A stretch of DNA of 6,358 nt, from NCBI GenBank assembly GCA_003482555.1, contig DMYQ01000054.1:3313-9670 (forward strand). Reading direction: 5' to 3'. Positions 1-6,358 of this stretch are shown in pieces. Within the stretch, counting starts at the first letter, position 1; every line of letters starts with the position of its first letter. The DNA is from Janthinobacterium sp. (GTDB lineage Bacteria; Pseudomonadota; Gammaproteobacteria; Burkholderiales; Burkholderiaceae_D). A model generated the notes under the pieces. That model searched no databases, was not told the origin of the DNA, and saw only the letters and a list, made by a program, of their open reading frames with translations. The position numbers were made by a program, and so were the translations under genes.

Positions 1-1704
1 TTCCTTGGCGTGGTACATGGCGATATCGGCGTTCTTGATCAGGCTATCCATGTCGTCGCCGTCGCTGGGGAAGACGCTGACGCCGATCGAGGTCGACACG
101 TGCAGCTCGGCCTCACCGATGTGGTAGGGCTGGGTCACCGCCTGCAGCACGGTGGCCGCCACGTGCGCGGCCTGGTCGATGCCGCCGATGTCGGCCAGGA
201 TGATGATGAATTCGTCGCCGCCCTGGCGGCTCACCGTGTCGACCCCGCGCACGCACTTGATCAGGCGCCGCGCCACTTCCTTGAGCAACAGGTCGCCGAC
301 GTGGTGGCCCATGCTGTCGTTGATGTTCTTGAAATGGTCGAGGTCGAGGAAGAGGATGGCCAGCATGGTGCGCTTGCGGCGCGCCGTCCCGAGCGCCAGG
401 CTGAGGCGGTCGAGCAGCAGCACCCGGTTCGGCAAGTCGGTCAGGAAGTCGTGCTCGGCCAGGTGGCGCGTGTGCTCTTCCGATTTCTTGCGGTCGGTGA
501 TGTCCGACAGGATGCCCATGTAGTTGCTGATCTCGCCGCCCGCCTCGCGTATCACCGTCAGCGCCAGCCAGGCAGGGTACTGGGCGCCGTTCTTGCGCTG
601 GCCCGTGATCTCGCCCTGCCAATGGTCGCTCACAGCCAGCTCGGCCCAGATGCGGTGGAAGGCGACCGGGTCTTCGGCGTCGCCGCGCTGCACGGTGAAG
701 ACGCTGCCTGTCATTTCCGCCGCGCTGAAACCGGTGATGTCGGTGTAAGCCCGGTTGATGGCAATGACGCGCTGCTGGCGATCCGTCACCAGGATGGCGT
801 CGCGGGCGTTGTCAAACACTTGCGCCGACAGGTAGAGCGAGCTTTCGGCCTGCTTGCGCGCGGAAATGTCCCGTATCACGGCGTAAAACAGGTATTGGTG
901 GTCGTAGGTGATCGAGGTGAGCAGCACCTCGGCCCAGAACAACTCGCCCTGGCAAGTCAGGTAGCGCCAGTCGTAGCGGCAATTGCCGTCCGCGTGGGCG
1001 CGCGCGGCCAGCTCGGCGTCGAGCGGCGCCGAGACGGCGCCGTCGGCCTGCCGCAAGGGCGAAAAATCGCTCAGGCGCTGGCCCAGCATGCGCTCCCGGT
1101 CGGCGCAGCGGAACAGGGCCACGGCGGCCGGGTTGACGTCGACGATGCGGTCGTCGCGTATCAGCAAGATGGCGTCGGTCGACTTGTCGTACAGTTGGCG
1201 GAAATTCTCGCCCACCAGGCCAAGCGCGCTCTCCTCTCGCTTGCGCGCCGTGATGTCCACGTCCATGCAATACATCTGTTGCGCGGCGCCCGCCGCGCCT
1301 ACCGGGAACATGCTGGAATACACCCACAAGGCGCGGCCGTCGGGCGCGCGCACCTGCCAGTCGCGCGCCGCCTGCGGCTGGCCGGTGCGCCACAGGCACT
1401 CCACGGCGGCGGCGAACTCGGCCGCGCTCTCGCCGTGCGCCACCAGGGCCGCCGCCGGCTGGCCGATGGCGCGCTCGGCCGGCATGCCGTACAGCGCGGC
1501 GCTGCCGCGGTTCCAGAAGCGCACGATGCCGTCGCGGTCGACGCCGCGCACGGCCACGGCCGGCGCCAGTTCGAGTGCCGTCACGATGCCTGACAGCACG
1601 CCCAGCGCCGCCTGGCCCGGCCCCTTTGCGAGTTCCGCCTCGGCATGCCCGGCGCCGTCCTGGCCGCCCGGCGTGGAGGATTGCTCTTGAATGAAATCGG
1701 ACAC
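1..1704 (-). CDS. PAS-PAS-PAS-GGDEF diguanylate cyclase (3' end outside window)
   Basis: Predicted signalling enzyme that condenses two GTP into cyclic di-GMP. Reading leftward, 568 codons are present. Three PAS sensor domains lie at about residues 40-152, 165-281 and 292-404, each closing with a typical DIT/DIS-x-RK motif (VDITARK, RDISARK, SDITDRK). The GGDEF domain starts at HDFLTDLPNR (418-427), followed by DLDHFKNIND (454-463), whose first Asp is a metal ligand by homology. The active-site loop is an intact GGDEF (495-499, bases 208-222). An RGVD inhibitory I-site (RxxD) lies exactly five residues before it, so an active, product-inhibited cyclase is expected. The domain's closing motif, DIAMYHAKE, sits at the window edge; whether an EAL domain follows cannot be seen. 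I see no transmembrane helix, so the protein is probably cytosolic. The GTG start is chosen because GGGAG lies six bases upstream. An in-frame ATG at 1831-1833 would add 43 Arg-rich residues but lacks a ribosome site. The signal sensed is unknown. It is divergent from the efflux operon. Confidence 0.93.
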   Translation of the reverse strand, partial: MSDFIQEQSSTPGGQDGAGHAEAELAKGPGQAALGVLSGIVTALELAPAVAVRGVDRDGIVRFWNRGSAALYGMPAERAIGQPAAALVAHGESAAEFAAAVECLWRTGQPQAARDWQVRAPDGRALWVYSSMFPVGAAGAAQQMYCMDVDITARKREESALGLVGENFRQLYDKSTDAILLIRDDRIVDVNPAAVALFRCADRERMLGQRLSDFSPLRQADGAVSAPLDAELAARAHADGNCRYDWRYLTCQGELFWAEVLLTSITYDHQYLFYAVIRDISARKQAESSLYLSAQVFDNARDAILVTDRQQRVIAINRAYTDITGFSAAEMTGSVFTVQRGDAEDPVAFHRIWAELAVSDHWQGEITGQRKNGAQYPAWLALTVIREAGGEISNYMGILSDITDRKKSEEHTRHLAEHDFLTDLPNRVLLLDRLSLALGTARRKRTMLAILFLDLDHFKNINDSMGHHVGDLLLKEVARRLIKCVRGVDTVSRQGGDEFIIILADIGGIDQAAHVAATVLQAVTQPYHIGEAELHVSTSIGVSVFPSDGDDMDSLIKNADIAMYHAKE

Positions 1705-1710
1705 CTCGTA

Positions 1711-1715
1711 CTCCC
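1711..1715 (-). promoter_or_regulatory. Ribosome binding site deciding the GTG start of the cyclase gene
   Basis: On the minus strand this reads GGGAG, six bases before the GTG codon at 1702-1704, which is good Shine-Dalgarno spacing. The only upstream in-frame ATG (1831-1833) has no purine-rich element in front of it and lies two codons from an in-frame TGA (1837-1839). The site therefore favours the GTG start. Confidence 0.65.
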
Positions 1716-1831
1716 GGAAAGTGGGGCCGGCGCGGCGCAAAGCACGGCGCGGCGCGGCAATAGACTGTATTCTTGCCCCATGGAAAAATCGCCCTTTGAC
1801 TTCGCTCAATCGTGCAAGCCGGCGCCTCGCC

Positions 1832-1847
1832 ATGGATCAATATCCAT
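1832..1847. repeat. Perfect inverted repeat, candidate operator
   Basis: ATGGAT, four spacer bases (CAAT), then ATCCAT form a perfect 6-bp inverted repeat in the AT-richer part of the divergent region. Its size and position would suit the binding site of a dimeric regulator controlling one or both flanking genes. It is a single copy, I cannot assign it to a regulator family, and a 6-bp match of this kind can arise by chance. It also overlaps the alternative ATG of the cyclase gene. Confidence 0.3.
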
Positions 1848-1980
1848 TGCCGTATCGCAATTTAATGAGCGGTAGTCCTCTCCTCCGGGCTTTGCACCGA
1901 CCCGCTTTTTGCGCATTCCAGGCGGGGTTTTGTGCGCCCTGTCGCAATCGGCTGGCGGCCGGTCTTGTAAATTCGTAAAG

Positions 1981-1986
1981 TATAAA
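1981..1986 (+). promoter_or_regulatory. Possible -10 element for the efflux operon
   Basis: TATAAA matches five of six bases of the sigma-70 -10 consensus and lies 44 bases before the adaptor ATG. Transcription would begin near 1993 and give a leader of roughly 40 bases. No good -35 hexamer lies 16-18 bases upstream (the region reads GC-rich, around GGCCGGTC), and there is no extended TG motif. The promoter is therefore either activator-dependent or not here. The opposite strand also reads TATACT at 1978-1983, so the direction is not certain. Confidence 0.3.
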
Positions 1987-1994
1987 ACTATGCG

Positions 1995-2004
1995 GGGCCG
2001 GCCC
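1995..2004. repeat. GC palindrome in the efflux operon leader
   Basis: GGGCCGGCCC is a perfect 10-bp palindrome, nine bases downstream of the TATAAA box and 26 bases before the adaptor start. This position, at or next to the probable transcription start, would let a repressor block initiation. It has no loop, so it would not make a stable RNA hairpin alone. In DNA this rich in G and C such a palindrome may be chance. Confidence 0.25.
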
Positions 2005-2030
2005 GCCATTCCACCGAAAAAGAAAACACC

Positions 2031-3239
2031 ATGAAACTCGAGACCCCGCCCCCCTCGCCCATCCGCCCCCTTCCATCCCGCCCGCGGCGCCACTGGCGCG
2101 CCGCCATCGTCGGCCTGGTCGCGCTGGGCGTGGCCGGCGGCGCCTGGGTCGCGCTGCGCCCGCACGGGCCGGCGCCGGCCGCCGCCAAGGAAGACGGCCC
2201 GGCCAAGGTGGCCGTGTATGAATTGGCGCGCGGCGACGTCGCCGCCGTCGAAGCGCGCGCCCTGGGCGTGGATTTGCCGCTGTCCGGCTCGCTGACCCCG
2301 CAAACCCAGGCCACCGTCAAGGCCAAGGCCTCGGGCACGGTGCTGGAAGCGGCGCCGCAAGAAGGCATGGCGGTGGCCGCCGGCCAGGTGCTGGCGCGGC
2401 TCGACGCCGGCGACTTGAACGCCCGCCTGACGCAGCAGCAGGCGGCCCTCGACGAAGCCCGTGCCAAGCTGTCCATCGCGCAAAAGAATGAGGCCAACAA
2501 CCTGGCCCTGCTCAAGCAAAAATACATTTCGCAGACGGCTTACGACACCACGCAAAACAGCGTCGAACTGGCGCGCGCCAGCGTCAAGTCGGCCGACGCC
2601 CTGGTCGAGATCGCCCGCATCGCGCTGGCCGACACCGTCATCCGCGCGCCGCTGGCCGGCATCGTCAGCCGCCGCCACGTGCAAGCCGGCGACAAGCTGG
2701 CGCCCGACATGCCGGCCTACACCATCGTCAACCTGGCCCGCCTGACCCTGGAAGCGCAAGTGCCGGCGGCCGAGATCCCGCGCGTCAAGGTGGGCCAGGA
2801 AGTGCGTTTCCGCGTCGACGGCTTCGGCCAGCGCGACTTCCTCGGCAAGGTGGAGCGCATCAATCCGACCGCCGAAGCCGGTTCGCGCGCGATGCTGGTG
2901 TATATCGCCGTCGACAATGCCGACGCCACCCTGCGCGGCGGCATGTTCGCCAAGGGCCACATCACCACCGAGCGCTCGGCGGTGGCGCCGCTGCTGCCGC
3001 TGGCCGCCCTGCGCGCCGACGGCCAGGTGTATGCCATCGAAAACGGCAAGGTGGTGGCGCGCTCCGTGCAACTGGGGCTGCGCAACGAGGATGAGGGTTA
3101 TGTCGAAGTCAGGCAAGGCCTGGCGGCCGGCGCCAGCGTCATCGTCACCCGCCTCGACGGCGTCAAGCCGGGCAGCGCCGTCAAGGTGGCGGGCGCCGCC
3201 GCTCCCGCCAAGCCGGCCTTGCTGGCGCAGAAAGGCTGA
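2031..3239 (+). CDS. RND efflux periplasmic adaptor (membrane fusion protein, HlyD/AcrA type)
   Basis: 402-residue adaptor that would bridge the RND permease and an outer-membrane channel across the periplasm. After a basic, Pro-rich cytoplasmic start (residues 1-23) comes one hydrophobic segment (about 24-42) that should act as an uncleaved anchor. The protein has no cysteine, so it cannot be a lipoprotein like AcrA. The first half of the lipoyl/barrel-sandwich domain is at about 89-123, an alpha-helical coiled-coil hairpin rich in Ala, Gln and Leu at about 128-200, and the returning lipoyl half at about 201-221 (DTVIRAPLAG, then VQAGD), a hallmark of the family. A beta-barrel (about 240-315) and a membrane-proximal domain (about 316-388) follow; the tail is Ala/Pro-rich. 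Length is normal for the family. The start is the only ATG after an in-frame TAA at 1983-1985, though its ribosome site is weak (AAAAAGA). It is first in an operon with the permease. The exported substrate cannot be told from sequence. Confidence 0.94.
   Translation: MKLETPPPSPIRPLPSRPRRHWRAAIVGLVALGVAGGAWVALRPHGPAPAAAKEDGPAKVAVYELARGDVAAVEARALGVDLPLSGSLTPQTQATVKAKASGTVLEAAPQEGMAVAAGQVLARLDAGDLNARLTQQQAALDEARAKLSIAQKNEANNLALLKQKYISQTAYDTTQNSVELARASVKSADALVEIARIALADTVIRAPLAGIVSRRHVQAGDKLAPDMPAYTIVNLARLTLEAQVPAAEIPRVKVGQEVRFRVDGFGQRDFLGKVERINPTAEAGSRAMLVYIAVDNADATLRGGMFAKGHITTERSAVAPLLPLAALRADGQVYAIENGKVVARSVQLGLRNEDEGYVEVRQGLAAGASVIVTRLDGVKPGSAVKVAGAAAPAKPALLAQKG
3231..3235 (+). promoter_or_regulatory. 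Ribosome binding site of the RND permease gene
   Basis: AAAGG lies inside the last codons of the adaptor gene, seven bases before the permease ATG. Only three bases separate the adaptor TGA from that ATG, so the two genes are probably co-transcribed and translationally linked. Confidence 0.6.
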
Positions 3240-3242
3240 GCC

Positions 3243-6200
3243 ATGTGGATCACTAAAACCAGTATTCAAAATCCCGTCTTCGCCACCATGGTGATGCTGG
3301 GCCTGATCGTGCTGGGCCTGTTTTCTTACCACGGCCTGGGCATCGAGAGCATGCCCAATGTGGTCTTGCCCTTCGCCGGCATCGAAGTCAATTACCCGGG
3401 CGCGTCGCCGGAAGCGGTCGAGAACGACATCACCCGCCCGATCGAGGACGCGATCAATACCGTCAGCGGGGTGAAGACCCTGCGCTCCAATTCCTGGGAG
3501 GGCCGGGCCGGCATTTACGTGGAATTCGAGCTGTCCACCAACATGGACAAGGCCATGCAAGACATCCGCGACAAGGTGGCCCGGGTGCGCCCCCTGTTTC
3601 CCAAGGAAGCCAAGGATCCCTACATCGCGCGCGCCGAGGGCGACAATGAAAGCCCGATCGCCGAGCTGACCCTCAGTTCCAGCGGCCACAGCCTGCGCGA
3701 GCTGTCGACCCTGACCGACCAGGTGATCAGCAAGCGCTTCCAGGGCGTGGCCGGGGTCGGCCGGGTGCGGGTCAGCGGCACCACCACGCGCCAGATCCTG
3801 ATCAGCCTGAAGCCGCAAGAGATGACGGCCCAGGGCATCGGCATCGACGAAGTGCTGCGCGCGATCCAGGGCACGAACCAGAACCTGCCGGCCGGCAGCA
3901 TCAGCCACGGCGCCACCGAACAATTGGTGCGGGTCGAGGGCAAGATCCGCGACGCCCGCGGCTTCGGCAAGGTGATCGTGGCGCGCCGGGCCAGCGGCCT
4001 GGTGTACCTGGAGCAAGTCGCTTCCATCGTCGACGGCGAACAGGAGGAAACCTCGATCGGGCGCGTCGACGGCAAGCGCGCCATCACGCTCGACATCACC
4101 AAGGTGCAGGACGCCAACGTGGTGGAAGTGGGCGAAGGCATCAAGCGGGTCGCCGCCGAACTGCAAAAGTCGCTGCCGGCCGACGTCACGCTGCGCATCG
4201 TCGACGATGAATCGGCGCGCGTGCAGAGCCAGCTCAACAACGTGAAGGAAACCATCCTCGAGGGCGCCCTCTTGACCATGCTGATCGTCTTCCTGTTCCT
4301 GCATTCCTGGCGCAGCACCATCATCACCGGCCTGACCCTGCCGATCTCGGTGATGGCCAGCTTCATCGCCATGAAAGCCTTCGGCTTCACCCTCAATTTC
4401 CTCACCCTGATGGCGCTGTCGCTGTGCATAGGCTTGCTGATTGACGACGCCATCGTGGTGCGCGAAAACATCGTGCGCCACCTCGGCATGGGCAAGAGCC
4501 ACTTGAAGGCGGCCAACGACGGCACCAATGAAATCGGCCTGGCCGTGATGGCCACCACCTTTGCCATCGTCGCCGTGTTCGTGCCGGTGGCCTTCATGAA
4601 GGGCATCATCGGCCGCTTCTTCCTGCAATTCGGCATCACCGTCGCCGTCGCCGTGCTGGTGTCGCTGTTCGTCAGCTTCACGCTCGACCCGATGCTGTCC
4701 TCGGTGTGGCGCGACCCGGTGCAAGACCGCTTCAAGTATTTGCCGTGGCTGGGCCGGGCCATGGCCGCCATCGAGCGCCGCATCGACACCTTGCACATCT
4801 GGTATGGCAAGGTGCTGGAACTGGCCTTGCGCTGGCGCAAGGCCACCCTGGCGGCGACCCTGGCCCTGTTCCTCGCCAGCCTGACCCTGGTGCCCAGGAT
4901 AGGCGGCGAAATGTTCCCCGACGTCGATCAGGCTTACATCCAGCTCAACTTCAAGACGGCCCTCGGCTCCAGCCTGGAATACACCGACTCGAAGGTGCGG
5001 CAAGTCGAGGACGCGCTGAAAGCCTTCCCGGAAATCGACAGCGTGATCGTCACCGTCGGCACCGAGGACGGGCGCAACACGGCGCACGTGAATCTCAAGC
5101 TCAAGGATATCAAGCTGGCGCCGCGGCGCTCGCAAAAGGCGCTGGAAACGGCGATCCGCGCGCGCCTGGCGCCGCTGGCCGGCATCACCCTGTCGGTCGG
5201 GCAAAAACCGATCTTCATCGCCATCCTGGGCACCGACGAGGCCAAGCTGGACGCCGTGGCGCGGCGCCTGATGGAAAAGATGCGCGTCATCAAGGGCATC
5301 GCCGACCTGGAATACAGCCAGGAGGGCGCCAACCCGTCCACCACCCTGAAGATCAACAATGAGCTGGCCAGCGACCTGGGCCTGTCGGTGGCGCAGATCG
5401 GCGGCGCCCTGCGGCCCTTCGTGGCCGGCGACACCAGCAGCCACTGGCTGGCGGACGACGGCCAGAACTACGACGTCAACGTCCAGTTGCCGAAAGCGGG
5501 CCGGCAAAAAATCGCCGATCTGGGCCAGTTGTCGCTGGCGTCAAGCAAGCTCGACGCCAACGGCAACCCGCTCATGGTGCCGCTGCGCCAGGTGGTCGAA
5601 TTCGTCCCATCATCCAGCCCGCAGGTCTTGAAACGCCAGGCCCTGCAGCGCCGCGTGGCGATCTACGCCGGCGTCGACGGCCGGCCTTTCGGCGATGTCG
5701 ACGCCGAGGTGCAAAAAGCCATCAAGGGCATGGCATTGCCGGCCGGCGTGCGCTTCGACGTCGGCGGCCAGTCGCAGGAAATGGCGGAAACCATGGGCGG
5801 CGCCATCGCCGCCCTGGGCATCGCCGTGATCTTTATTTACCTGGTGCTCGCTTCGCAGTTCGGCAGCTTCCTGCAACCGATCGCCATCATGGTGTCGCTG
5901 CCGCTGTCGCTGATCGGGGTGCTGCTGGCCCTGCTGGTCACGGGCAGCACCCTGAACGTGTTTTCCATCATCGGTTTCATCATGCTGATGGGGCTGGTGA
6001 CCAAGAACGCCATCTTGCTGGTCGACTTCACCAACCACGGCCAGCGCGCCGGCAAGAGCCAGCACGCGGCGATCCTGGACGCGGGGCAGGTCAGGCTGCG
6101 GCCGATCCTGATGACGACCCTGGCGATGATTTTCGGCATGCTGCCGATGGCGATAGGTTTGGGCGACGGTGGCGAATCGCAGGCGCCCATGGGGCGGGCG

Positions 6201-6358
6201 GTGATCGGCGGGGTGCTCACCTCGACCCTGCTCACCCTGGTGGTGGTGCCGGTCGCCTACACGTATCTGGATAGCTGGGGCAGGCGCGCGGCCCGCTACC
6301 TGAAGGGCGAACACGGCGCGCCGACGGCCGTGGCCGAGATCGACGCCGAAGCCGAAGC
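3243..6358 (+). CDS. RND efflux permease, AcrB/MdtBC-like (3' end just outside window)
   Basis: Inner-membrane proton-driven exporter subunit of the HAE (multidrug) type of the RND superfamily. 1038 codons are present without a stop. Family members are usually about 1020-1060 residues and the hydrophobic core has already ended, so only a short tail should be missing. TM1 is at about 11-30. A periplasmic porter loop follows, beginning with family motifs such as MPNV and YPGASPEAVE. The TM2-TM6 block starts near 339. TM4 carries the paired Asp of the proton relay (D401, D402, in GLLIDDAIVV). A cytoplasmic linker leads to TM7 (about 534-552) and a second porter loop. TM8 begins near 854, the relay lysine is K921 in GLVTKNAILL, and the last TM is about 987-1009, before a charged tail. 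All three relay residues are intact, so the pump should be functional. An Arg follows the Asp pair (VVREN, R407) where AcrB-like pumps have a hydrophobic residue. Its adaptor lies directly upstream; no outer-membrane factor is visible. The substrate is unknown. Confidence 0.95.
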   Translation, partial: MWITKTSIQNPVFATMVMLGLIVLGLFSYHGLGIESMPNVVLPFAGIEVNYPGASPEAVENDITRPIEDAINTVSGVKTLRSNSWEGRAGIYVEFELSTNMDKAMQDIRDKVARVRPLFPKEAKDPYIARAEGDNESPIAELTLSSSGHSLRELSTLTDQVISKRFQGVAGVGRVRVSGTTTRQILISLKPQEMTAQGIGIDEVLRAIQGTNQNLPAGSISHGATEQLVRVEGKIRDARGFGKVIVARRASGLVYLEQVASIVDGEQEETSIGRVDGKRAITLDITKVQDANVVEVGEGIKRVAAELQKSLPADVTLRIVDDESARVQSQLNNVKETILEGALLTMLIVFLFLHSWRSTIITGLTLPISVMASFIAMKAFGFTLNFLTLMALSLCIGLLIDDAIVVRENIVRHLGMGKSHLKAANDGTNEIGLAVMATTFAIVAVFVPVAFMKGIIGRFFLQFGITVAVAVLVSLFVSFTLDPMLSSVWRDPVQDRFKYLPWLGRAMAAIERRIDTLHIWYGKVLELALRWRKATLAATLALFLASLTLVPRIGGEMFPDVDQAYIQLNFKTALGSSLEYTDSKVRQVEDALKAFPEIDSVIVTVGTEDGRNTAHVNLKLKDIKLAPRRSQKALETAIRARLAPLAGITLSVGQKPIFIAILGTDEAKLDAVARRLMEKMRVIKGIADLEYSQEGANPSTTLKINNELASDLGLSVAQIGGALRPFVAGDTSSHWLADDGQNYDVNVQLPKAGRQKIADLGQLSLASSKLDANGNPLMVPLRQVVEFVPSSSPQVLKRQALQRRVAIYAGVDGRPFGDVDAEVQKAIKGMALPAGVRFDVGGQSQEMAETMGGAIAALGIAVIFIYLVLASQFGSFLQPIAIMVSLPLSLIGVLLALLVTGSTLNVFSIIGFIMLMGLVTKNAILLVDFTNHGQRAGKSQHAAILDAGQVRLRPILMTTLAMIFGMLPMAIGLGDGGESQAPMGRAVIGGVLTSTLLTLVVVPVAYTYLDSWGRRAARYLKGEHGAPTAVAEIDAEAE

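Larger units (their letters stand above)
1705..2030. other. Divergent intergenic region between cyclase gene and efflux operon
   Basis: This 326-bp stretch separates two oppositely transcribed genes and should hold the promoters of both. It is less GC-biased than its flanks, with AT-rich patches around 1837-1866 and 1964-1990. Short open frames cross it, but none has a ribosome site or a recognisable protein, so I call no gene here. It contains a perfect inverted repeat (1832-1847), a TATAAA box (1981-1986) and a GC palindrome (1995-2004), listed separately. I could not find a well-spaced -35/-10 pair on either strand. I see no tRNA, recognisable riboswitch or strong terminator. Confidence 0.75.

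Noticed and set aside
10..1593. Plus-strand open frame of 527 codons
   Set aside because: It is antisense to the PAS-GGDEF gene, whose motifs are all on the minus strand. The translation is Val/Ala/His/Arg-rich without recognisable domains.
1796..1809. TTGACT resembling a -35 box, and the TTGA/TCAA inverted repeat around it
   Set aside because: There is no -10-like hexamer 16-18 bases downstream, and the repeat arms are only four bases long, well within chance.
1908..1937. GCGCA and TGCGC short inverted repeat with nearby T-runs, considered as a terminator
   Set aside because: The stem is only about five base pairs with a long loop, and no gene ends here: both neighbours are transcribed away from this region.
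1691..1978. Small plus-strand open frames crossing the intergenic region
   Set aside because: They overlap the cyclase start and the divergent promoter region, have no Shine-Dalgarno sequence and show no family resemblance.
3620..4846. Minus-strand open frame of 408 codons within the permease gene
   Set aside because: It has a Ser/Arg/Met/Thr-rich composition from reading the permease codons in reverse and shows no domain or ribosome site. It is a shadow frame.
1806..5507. Stop-free minus-strand open frame of 1233 codons antisense to the adaptor and permease
   Set aside because: Its translation is a low-complexity mix rich in His, Asp, Gln, Gly and Arg, typical of the antisense frame of GC-biased genes. 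The plus strand beneath it encodes two clear RND pump proteins with intact motifs.
1..6358. CRISPR arrays, tRNA/rRNA genes, insertion sequences or attachment sites
   Set aside because: I see no regularly spaced repeats, no RNA gene signature, and no transposase or terminal repeats. Almost all of the window is occupied by the three protein genes.

Overview
The window is high-GC DNA with a strong G/C third-position bias. It looks like a betaproteobacterial chromosome. The gene style, the wording of the RND pump motifs and the PAS-GGDEF architecture would suit an Oxalobacteraceae-type organism (Janthinobacterium/Massilia/Duganella group). That placement is an impression from the protein sequences, not a search result.

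Layout: (1) positions 1-1704, minus strand, hold a large partial gene for a signalling protein with three PAS sensor domains followed by a GGDEF diguanylate cyclase domain. Its C-terminus runs off the left edge. (2) Positions 1705-2030 are a 326-bp divergent intergenic region with no convincing gene. It holds a perfect 6-bp inverted repeat, a TATAAA box and a GC-rich palindrome just upstream of the rightward operon. (3) Positions 2031-3239, plus strand, encode the periplasmic adaptor (membrane fusion protein) of an RND efflux pump. (4) Positions 3243-6358, plus strand, encode the inner-membrane RND permease, three bases after the adaptor stop. It is almost complete but still open at the right edge.

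How they work together: the adaptor and permease form a tight two-gene operon and would assemble with an outer-membrane channel of the TolC/OprM type into a proton-driven tripartite exporter. No outer-membrane factor gene and no dedicated transcriptional regulator gene lie inside the window. The PAS-GGDEF protein is predicted to make cyclic di-GMP in response to an unknown signal. It shares the intergenic region with the pump genes, but nothing in the sequence proves that the two systems are linked.

Nothing here amounts to an undescribed system. The genes belong to well-known families, and the points of interest are the shared regulatory region, the start-site choice of the cyclase gene and small sequence details of the pump.
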